Source: Candidatus Aminicenantota bacterium (GTDB lineage: Bacteria > Acidobacteriota > Aminicenantia > Aminicenantales > Aminicenantaceae). Taken from it: 8,067 nt of DNA. The DNA lies in the NCBI GenBank assembly GCA_004378665.1, contig SOIA01000191.1:1-8067 (forward strand), written 5' to 3'. The notes below the pieces were generated by a model that was given only the letters and a program-made list of their open reading frames with translations, had not been told where the DNA came from and searched no databases. Position 1 is the stretch's first letter. Every line of letters begins with the position of its first letter. Position numbers and translations under genes: made by a program. Positions 1-4,851 of this stretch are shown here, piece after piece.

Positions 1-4
1 TACT

Positions 5-16
5 GATTCCGGAATC
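5..16. repeat. 12-bp perfect palindrome upstream of the speD promoter
   Basis: GATTCCGGAATC reads the same on both strands and ends four bases before the -35 hexamer of the speD promoter. Its position would suit an operator for a dimeric regulator, but a 12-bp palindrome can arise by chance and no second copy is seen in the window. Function is unknown. Confidence 0.3.
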
Positions 17-19
17 CTA

Positions 20-47
20 TTGACTAAAAGGAAGAATATGCCATAAT
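20..47 (+). promoter_or_regulatory. Predicted sigma-70-type promoter for speD
   Basis: The -35 element TTGACT (20-25) and the -10 element CATAAT (42-47) each match the consensus at five of six positions and are separated by 16 bases. Transcription would begin near base 54, leaving a leader of about 23 bases that contains the AAGGAG ribosome binding site at 64-69. The fit to the following gene makes this the likely speD promoter. Confidence 0.6.
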
Positions 48-76
48 TAGGTTCATTCCATTCAAGGAGTACTCGC

Positions 77-511
77 ATGCCTCGGAAAATTCACCGGTCC
101 ATAGGACATCATTATATCGTTGAAGCATCGGGGTGTGACCCGAAAATCATCGGCAGTGTTGAAAAAGTCCAACAGATACTGGTTAAGGCAGCTGAAGTCG
201 CGGGAACAAAAGTCTGGTCGATTTCCGTCAACAGGTTTCCCCCCAAAGGAGTCAGCGGAGTGGTCGTGATCTCGGAATCGCACATTTCGACTCACACCTG
301 GCCGGAATACGGTTACGGCGCCTTGGATTTTTACACTTGCGGTGATGATACAGACCCGGAGAAAGCCGTGTTTTATGCTGTCGAAGCGTTTGGGGCAACC
401 ACTTCCCATATCACAGAGATCACCCGGGGCATTGAAGAGGGAGACAGGCTGTTCTACCACAGCTTTATCACATGGGAAGAGGATTTTGAGGGGGAGAAGA
501 AGACTAAATAA
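77..511 (+). CDS. speD: S-adenosylmethionine decarboxylase proenzyme family (SpeD, class 1B)
   Basis: This is a 144-residue pyruvoyl-dependent decarboxylase of the short bacterial/archaeal SpeD type. The family decarboxylates S-adenosylmethionine to supply aminopropyl groups for spermidine synthesis in the cytoplasm. The self-cleavage motif ISESHISTHTWPEYGYG is present. Cleavage is expected between Glu67 and Ser68, with Ser68 becoming the pyruvoyl group. His73 and Cys88 occupy the processing proton-acceptor and catalytic proton-donor positions, and Phe54 and Ser60 (in GVSG) match active-site positions known from the Thermotoga maritima enzyme with a constant offset of five residues. The start is supported by AAGGAG seven bases upstream. 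Odd points are Asn52, where the enzymes I recall have His (FH[RK]F), and GHH instead of GRH near the N-terminus. No speE or other polyamine gene lies in the window. Some SpeD homologues have become arginine or ornithine decarboxylases, so the family is certain but the substrate is less so. Confidence 0.93.
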   Translation: MPRKIHRSIGHHYIVEASGCDPKIIGSVEKVQQILVKAAEVAGTKVWSISVNRFPPKGVSGVVVISESHISTHTWPEYGYGALDFYTCGDDTDPEKAVFYAVEAFGATTSHITEITRGIEEGDRLFYHSFITWEEDFEGEKKTK

Positions 512-546
512 CTTTCGGGACTGAATCCAAATGCTGGCTCGAAAGT
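511..546 (+). terminator. Stem-loop just after speD, possible weak terminator
   Basis: ACTTTCGGG (511-519) pairs with CTCGAAAGT (538-546) to give a nine-base-pair stem including one G-U pair. A small inner CCA/TGG pairing (527-529 with 535-537) lies in the loop. It starts on the last base of the speD stop codon. The following T-run (555-559) is short and about nine bases from the stem, so it would be a poor intrinsic terminator. It could instead be an RNA-stability element or part of the regulatory region of the next gene. Confidence 0.35.
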
Positions 547-562
547 GTTAAATATTTTTACA
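546..562. promoter_or_regulatory. AT-rich dyad, candidate enhancer site for the sigma-54 promoter
   Basis: TGTTAAATATTTTTACA is an interrupted dyad: TGT/ACA at the ends and AAA/TTT inside are symmetric about base 554. The centre is about 115 bases upstream of the expected sigma-54 start site, a usual distance for an enhancer-binding protein. The TGT-N11-ACA shape resembles, but is one base longer than, the NifA site TGT-N10-ACA. AT-rich dyads are common by chance, so this is only a candidate binding site for the response regulator encoded at 3455-4843. Confidence 0.3.
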
Positions 563-569
563 GTCTCCT

Positions 570-590
570 GCGGATTCCTGGACAATCTGC
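570..590. promoter_or_regulatory. Imperfect inverted repeat, candidate enhancer site
   Basis: GCGGATT (570-576) and AATCTGC (584-590) form an inverted repeat with one mismatch around a seven-base spacer. It is centred about 90 bases upstream of the predicted sigma-54 start site. It is a second candidate upstream activating sequence beside the dyad at 546-562. The two do not share a clear sequence, so at most one is likely to be the true site. Confidence 0.25.
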
Positions 591-618
591 GATTTATTCC
601 CTGAAGCTCACCCGAGTG

Positions 619-632
619 CTGAATATTTTCAG
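619..632. repeat. Short inverted repeat upstream of the -24 element
   Basis: CTGAA (619-623) and TTCAG (628-632) are perfect inverted copies around TATT, ending 11 bases before the -24 element. The spot could hold a repressor or a DNA-bending protein, but the repeat is short and may be chance. Confidence 0.2.
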
Positions 633-643
633 ACAAATTCAAA

Positions 644-659
644 TGGCACGAATATTGCT
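644..659 (+). promoter_or_regulatory. Sigma-54 (RpoN) -24/-12 promoter for the M1-like peptidase gene
   Basis: TGGCACG-AATA-TTGCT matches the sigma-54 consensus TGGCACG-N4-TTGCW at every position. The GG at 645-646 and GC at 657-658 have the invariant ten-base spacing. Transcription would start near base 669-670, about 95 bases before the peptidase ATG. Sigma-54 promoters need an enhancer-binding AAA+ activator, and one is encoded nearby on the other strand (3455-4843), with candidate dyads 80-115 bases upstream of the start site. The match is direct; the regulatory link to that activator is inferred. Confidence 0.85.
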
Positions 660-675
660 ATTTTTTTGTTTAAGA

Positions 676-768
676 ATGATGCGTGCGCGGGTCGAAAGAC
701 TTCAAAAGATGCGATCAACACGTGTATTTTATTTGCCTGTCTGCCTTTGTGCTATGATATATAAATGA
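676..768 (+). CDS. Possible 30-codon leader ORF overlapping the peptidase start (ATGA)
   Basis: An open frame begins with two ATG codons (676-681), runs 30 codons and ends at TGA (766-768), which overlaps the peptidase ATG (765-767) as ATGA. That arrangement is typical of translational coupling. The peptide starts MMRARVERLQKM, is basic in its first half and more hydrophobic near its end, and matches nothing I recognise. It would begin only about six bases after the predicted sigma-54 start site and has no good Shine-Dalgarno sequence. The peptidase start itself also lacks one, so coupling would help explain its translation. It may equally be a chance open frame. A small hairpin with a GAAA loop (689-702) lies inside it. 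Confidence 0.22.
   Translation: MMRARVERLQKMRSTRVFYLPVCLCAMIYK
750..758 (+). promoter_or_regulatory. Possible extended -10 promoter, leaderless start for the peptidase
   Basis: TGC-TATGAT is an extended -10 element (TGn plus five of six TATAAT bases), with no convincing -35 hexamer 16-18 bases upstream. The start site would fall on or within a base or two of the peptidase ATG at 765, giving a leaderless mRNA. If real, it would give basal expression beside the sigma-54 promoter. Confidence 0.28.
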
Positions 769-3395
769 AAAACAGACTGATCTCCTCGCTTTTTCTCTTC
801 TTACTGCTTGCTTTTATCCTGCATCCTGCGCTCCATTCGGCAGAGCAGAACCTGAATGACGTCATACTCCGGATTCAAAATTCCATAACACAGAAAGATG
901 TGACCGCTTACCTGGAGAATTTCTCCGACGAGATCAAAGCCGTAGAGGAATTAAATTTCAACGATAAATTCGACCTTTTCGGGATGGAAAGAGCCGCATT
1001 ATTCAAAACCGGTGAAACGGTCCTCTCAGAAAATGAAGCCGAAGTATACATTCATGCCCTTTTCCAGAATTCCTATTCGGTCATAATTGAGACCTGGCAT
1101 TTGAGCCTCCTTAAGTTGGATGACCTCTGGCAGGTTCAGGAAAAGAATATAGTGGGAAACATCACATCTCTGTATATGGTCCAGATCCCATCGAACAGGG
1201 CTGAAAGAGTTGAGTCGGTCGAAATTGAGCACGAGGATATCAAACTTTCGTTCAAAAATGCTCTCCTGTTTTATGACAACATACCTGAGCTGGAGACAGC
1301 CTTGGTCATTATCGGGAAGGGAGATGTGCACTTTTCCCCTTCGGACTCCATAGAAAAGCATCTGCTCAAACTTTCCTATAAAAAGGATTTCCTCAAAGAC
1401 GAGCTGACATACGCCTACCTCAGGTTTTCGGATCAGTTCTTTCGGAATAACATAAAAATCGTCAAGAATTCTGATGACATTGACTATCAACCCACTCAAA
1501 AAGAAACGAGCGAAGCCCATTCCATATTTTCCAGGCATTATCCGCGTTCATTTACTGTCGAAAATTCCCTGAACAAAGAGTTGCTGTCCACTCTGCCCCA
1601 GAGTGATGAGGCAGTCATTGGCTTCAAGGGAAAAAAGCTGGGGATTTTTACCTATATCTATTCTCCTTTCACGAATGAAGAGATCAACCTTTACCGGTGG
1701 AAAGACAAGAAGATCATCAACATATATTCACCTGATTCCAAAGAGGGGGAGAAAAGGCTCTTCCTCTCGTTTGCCCGGATGTTCGAGGTGAAAAACTACC
1801 AGATCGACGTGAGTTTTGAACCCGAGAAATCTTTTCTCTCTGGTAAGGCCAAAATCGAAGTGGAACCCAAAGTGGACTCTCTGGACAGGTTGAAGTTTAA
1901 GCTGAATCCCAAGCTCCACATTCTCCGCATCACCGATGAGGAGGGCCGTGCGTTGTTCTACAGCCAGGACAGATTGAGAGAAACGCTTTATGTCTATTTT
2001 ATCCGCCCCTCGACCAAGAATAAAACCTGCTCCATCGAGATCTATTATCGGGGAAAGCTTGTGCCTCCAGAATTGGTCGCGGATGTTATTGCTGGACCCC
2101 AGGTTTACAGCTGGAAAGGTCGATTCGGCGTGTATATCAAATTTCTTCCCCCTGATTACGAGACCTATCTTTTTAGCCGCAGCGCCATCTGGTATCCTGC
2201 TCCTTCTGAAAATGATTATTTTCGAGCGCGCTTGAAGGTGACTGTTCCTTTTCCATTCCAGTGCATTTCTAATGGAGAATTGATCGAGGAGACTCTGTTG
2301 AGGGACACTGAAGAAGTTGAGGACCGGGCTGATGCGAAAAGTGCTGCTTTTGTTTTTGAAACTAAACATCCGGTGAAATACCTGTCTTTCATAGTCGGGA
2401 AGTTCACCAATGCCGGTGAAGATACCGAATCTCTCCCGATTCGACACTTTTATTCGTCTGGTATCGATTTCATGAGAAGAGGAATCCTTCAAGAGGCGAA
2501 GAATATCGTTCGATTCTATGAGGAAAGGTTTGGCCCTTATCCCTACGGAAAGTTGAGCGTCGTTCGAAGATTATGGATCACCACTGGCGGACACAGCCCG
2601 GCGTCTTTTATCATTCTTAACGAGCTGTTTCAAGTTCAGGATGGGACGGTACTGGTGCCCGGCAGAAGCCCTGTCGACCTTTCTCGCTGGAAAGAGTATT
2701 TCATTGCTCATGAGATCGCTCACCAGTGGTGGGGACAAGCTGTGACATGGAAGACGTATCATGACCACTGGTTGAGTGAAGGATTGGCTCAATTCGGAGC
2801 TGTTCAGTACTTGAGGCAGAAACACGGAGACGAAGTGCTCGAGACGATTTTTGGGAAGTTTTCCCGGTGGACGGAGAAAAAATCCAAATGGGGACCGATA
2901 ATCCTGGGCGGTCGCCTCACCTTGCAAGATCCCTTGGCTTACCAGGCCATTATATATAACAAGACGACTTTAGCCTTGAACATGCTGATGGACCTGCTCG
3001 GTGAAGAGTCATTTTATCAGGTATTAAAGGAATTCTTCAGAAGACATAAATACAGTGCTGCCAGTACACAAGATTTTATTCAAACGATAGAGGAAATTTC
3101 CGGGAAAAACCTGGATGTTTTTTTTCAGGGCTGGTTCGGATCTTACTCTCTTCCAGAAGTCAATGTGAGTCACTCCGTCAAGAAAGCCAACGGGGGATAC
3201 ACGCTGAGTTTAAAGATCGACCAGAGGGAAGCCTTCATTTTTCCACTGTGGATCGAATGGATTGAGAATGGAGAGAAGGTCAAAAAGATGGTCATTGTTG
3301 ACGAGGTAAACGAAGAATTTGAGATAAAACTCGAAGGGAAACCCACAAAAATCAAGATCAACCCGAACAGTGCTGTTCCCGGGAAATTCCATTAA
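765..3395 (+). CDS. Exported M1-like zinc metallopeptidase lacking the GAMEN motif
   Basis: This 876-residue protein has a signal peptide (residues 1-26, hydrophobic core 6-19, likely cut after HSA), so it should act in the periplasm, at the cell surface or outside. Residues about 27-330 are an extension not found in ordinary M1 aminopeptidases; its first 110 residues look like an NTF2/SnoaL-type alpha-beta fold (guess). Residues about 340-545 resemble the M1 N-terminal beta domain and 570-790 the thermolysin-like catalytic domain. The zinc site is intact: His649, Glu650 and His653 in HEIAH, then Glu672 exactly 18 residues later. Tyr731 (YNK) sits 82 residues after His649, as expected for the transition-state tyrosine. 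The GAMEN motif, which binds the substrate's free N-terminus in aminopeptidases, is replaced by GGHSP (608-612), with Ser611 in place of the key Glu. Hydrolysis is plausible but classical aminopeptidase activity is doubtful. There is no Shine-Dalgarno sequence before the ATG; this start is chosen because it places the signal peptide at the N-terminus. The gene lies behind a sigma-54 promoter. Confidence 0.9.
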   Translation: MKNRLISSLFLFLLLAFILHPALHSAEQNLNDVILRIQNSITQKDVTAYLENFSDEIKAVEELNFNDKFDLFGMERAALFKTGETVLSENEAEVYIHALFQNSYSVIIETWHLSLLKLDDLWQVQEKNIVGNITSLYMVQIPSNRAERVESVEIEHEDIKLSFKNALLFYDNIPELETALVIIGKGDVHFSPSDSIEKHLLKLSYKKDFLKDELTYAYLRFSDQFFRNNIKIVKNSDDIDYQPTQKETSEAHSIFSRHYPRSFTVENSLNKELLSTLPQSDEAVIGFKGKKLGIFTYIYSPFTNEEINLYRWKDKKIINIYSPDSKEGEKRLFLSFARMFEVKNYQIDVSFEPEKSFLSGKAKIEVEPKVDSLDRLKFKLNPKLHILRITDEEGRALFYSQDRLRETLYVYFIRPSTKNKTCSIEIYYRGKLVPPELVADVIAGPQVYSWKGRFGVYIKFLPPDYETYLFSRSAIWYPAPSENDYFRARLKVTVPFPFQCISNGELIEETLLRDTEEVEDRADAKSAAFVFETKHPVKYLSFIVGKFTNAGEDTESLPIRHFYSSGIDFMRRGILQEAKNIVRFYEERFGPYPYGKLSVVRRLWITTGGHSPASFIILNELFQVQDGTVLVPGRSPVDLSRWKEYFIAHEIAHQWWGQAVTWKTYHDHWLSEGLAQFGAVQYLRQKHGDEVLETIFGKFSRWTEKKSKWGPIILGGRLTLQDPLAYQAIIYNKTTLALNMLMDLLGEESFYQVLKEFFRRHKYSAASTQDFIQTIEEISGKNLDVFFQGWFGSYSLPEVNVSHSVKKANGGYTLSLKIDQREAFIFPLWIEWIENGEKVKKMVIVDEVNEEFEIKLEGKPTKIKINPNSAVPGKFH

Positions 3396-3454
3396 CCTGA
3401 ATTATTCATAAAATCTGCCGACATCGTATAAAGTAGCCTGCCCCCTTTTTTTAT
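3396..3454. other. Convergent intergenic gap without a clear terminator
   Basis: The peptidase gene and the response regulator gene meet tail to tail across 59 bases. A C5-T7 tract (3441-3452) is present, but no GC-rich stem precedes it, and no stem plus T-run is seen for the minus strand either. Transcripts from both sides may run into each other or end by a factor-dependent mechanism. Confidence 0.5.
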
Positions 3455-4843
3455 TTATGACAGATCTGTCACGTCTATTTCCAGCCTTTTGATCATCTCA
3501 TTCAAAGTTGTGGGCTTGACTCCTAAAAGGCTGGCTGCCTTTTTTTGAACTCCTTTGCTCTGCTTCAAAGCACTGATGATGGTTTTTTTCTGGAATGTCT
3601 GAAGATGCTCTTTGAAATTGAGCTCATTAGAGGCAGAGGTCAATGCCGCTCTATCTTCTTCTTGAGAAGTAACGAGGAAAGGAGGAAGATCATCTCTGGC
3701 GATGAGCTTGGTTTTGGTGAGGACAACTGCTCTCTCGACAAGGTTTTCCAACTCTCTGATGTTTCCCGGCCAGTCGTAATTGACCAGGATTTCCGAAACA
3801 TCTTCAGTGACGCCTTCGATCTCTTTATTGTTTTCTTTTCTGTACACGTTCAGAAAATGTCTGAGAAGGAGAGGAATATCCTCTTTTCTTTCTCGAAGGG
3901 GGGGCAGCTCGATTTTGATCACGTTTAATCGATAGAAGAGGTCCTTGCGGAAACTCTTTTGGCGGATTAGTTCTTCCAAATCTGAATTGGTGGCAGCGAC
4001 GATCCTCGCATCTACCTTGATTGTTTTTGTCCCCCCGAGCCTCATGAATTCCTGCTCTTGCATAACCCGGAGGAGTTTCGATTGTGTTTCCTGATTGAGA
4101 GAGGATATCTCATCAAAAAAGATTGTTCCTTTGTCGGCCGCTTCAAACAGTCCCTTTTTTAGGCTTACAGCTCCGGTGAATGCTCCTTTGACGTGACCGA
4201 AAAGATGACTCTCCAAGAGGTCTGGAGGGAGGGAGCCGCTGTTGACAATGATGAAAGGGAAGCTTGCGCGGTCGCTGTTCTGGTGGAGGGCTCTTGCCAC
4301 CAGCTCTTTTCCTGTCCCACTCTCTCCCTGGATTAAGATGGTGCTGCGCGTGGGCGCTGAGGCCTTCACGAGCTCGAATATATTCTGCATGACTTTGCTT
4401 TTTCCGATGATGTTTTCAAAACTGAATTTTCTTTTCAGTTCATCTTTCAAACGCAGGTTTTCTTCCTGGAGTCTTTTGTGCTCGATGGCTCTTTCAACAG
4501 TCAAAAGCAGTCCGTCATGCTTAAACGGCTTCTGGACATAGTCGAACGCTCCCATTTTCATGGCAGAAATCGCAGATTCTACCGAAGCGTACGCTGTGAT
4601 GATGATGATAACCATATGTGGGTCGATCTTCTTGAGTCTCTTCAGGACCTCGATTCCGTCAATACCGGGCATCAGAAGGTCCAGAAGGACGAGCTCGAAG
4701 GACTGGGAAGAATGCTTCTCGAGAGCTTCTTTCCCGTTGGAAGAGTTGACAACGCTGTAACCCTCTGAAGTCAGGAGGTCACCCAAAACCTCATGGATTA
4801 TGGGCTCGTCGTCGATAATGTGGATTGTTCCTTTTTGCTTCAT
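3455..4843 (-). CDS. NtrC-family sigma-54-dependent response regulator
   Basis: This 462-residue cytoplasmic transcription activator has three domains. The receiver (about 5-120) has the acidic pair Asp11/Asp12, phosphoacceptor Asp55 (LLDLLMPG), Thr83 and Lys105. A helical linker follows (about 118-138). The AAA+ domain (about 143-372) has Walker A GESGTGKE (173-180), an intact GAFTGA loop that contacts sigma-54 (220-225), Walker B IFFDE (241-245), arginine-finger candidates Arg299/Arg305 and sensor II Arg363 in GNIRELEN. A Fis-type helix-turn-helix (about 413-456) ends the protein. It can therefore be phosphorylated, oligomerise, hydrolyse ATP and open sigma-54 promoters. It starts eight bases after the kinase stop on the same strand with only a weak purine-rich site, so the two are co-transcribed and are presumably a cognate pair. 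The sigma-54 promoter at 644-659 is its obvious candidate target. The family is certain; the regulon is inferred. Confidence 0.96.
   Translation of the reverse strand: MKQKGTIHIIDDEPIIHEVLGDLLTSEGYSVVNSSNGKEALEKHSSQSFELVLLDLLMPGIDGIEVLKRLKKIDPHMVIIIITAYASVESAISAMKMGAFDYVQKPFKHDGLLLTVERAIEHKRLQEENLRLKDELKRKFSFENIIGKSKVMQNIFELVKASAPTRSTILIQGESGTGKELVARALHQNSDRASFPFIIVNSGSLPPDLLESHLFGHVKGAFTGAVSLKKGLFEAADKGTIFFDEISSLNQETQSKLLRVMQEQEFMRLGGTKTIKVDARIVAATNSDLEELIRQKSFRKDLFYRLNVIKIELPPLRERKEDIPLLLRHFLNVYRKENNKEIEGVTEDVSEILVNYDWPGNIRELENLVERAVVLTKTKLIARDDLPPFLVTSQEEDRAALTSASNELNFKEHLQTFQKKTIISALKQSKGVQKKAASLLGVKPTTLNEMIKRLEIDVTDLS
3458..3471. repeat. 14-bp perfect palindrome at the 3' end of the response regulator gene
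   Basis: TGACAGATCTGTCA is fully self-complementary and covers the last codons of the response regulator (Thr-Asp-Leu-Ser), adjoining its stop codon. On the minus strand an A-rich stretch, not a T-run, follows, so it is not a standard terminator. It could be a mRNA 3'-end hairpin or simply a consequence of the codons used. Confidence 0.35.
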
Positions 4844-4851
4844 TTTTTGTC

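Noticed and set aside
62..460. 132-codon minus-strand open frame opposite speD
   Set aside because: It is antisense to a conserved enzyme and its translation has no known features.
733..758. TTGCCT with TATGAT as a -35/-10 sigma-70 promoter
   Set aside because: The spacing is only 14 bases, too short for a standard promoter; the extended -10 reading is kept instead at low confidence.
1026..1538. 170-codon minus-strand open frame opposite the peptidase N-terminal region
   Set aside because: There are no motifs and no ribosome binding site, and the plus-strand frame is continuous and better supported.
1728..2492. 254-codon minus-strand open frame inside the peptidase gene
   Set aside because: It lies wholly opposite the strongly supported M1-like gene, has no recognisable domain, signal or ribosome binding site, and is the usual antisense shadow.
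3365..3378. GAACAG-TG-CTGTTC inverted repeat near the peptidase stop, as a terminator
   Set aside because: It lies inside the coding sequence, has a short stem and is not followed by a T-run.
3441..3452. C5-T7 tract as an intrinsic terminator for the peptidase gene
   Set aside because: No stable GC-rich hairpin immediately precedes it.
3545..3928. Plus-strand open frames opposite the response regulator (also 4242-4541 and 4478-4768)
   Set aside because: They are antisense to highly conserved receiver, AAA+ and HTH sequence, with no independent support.
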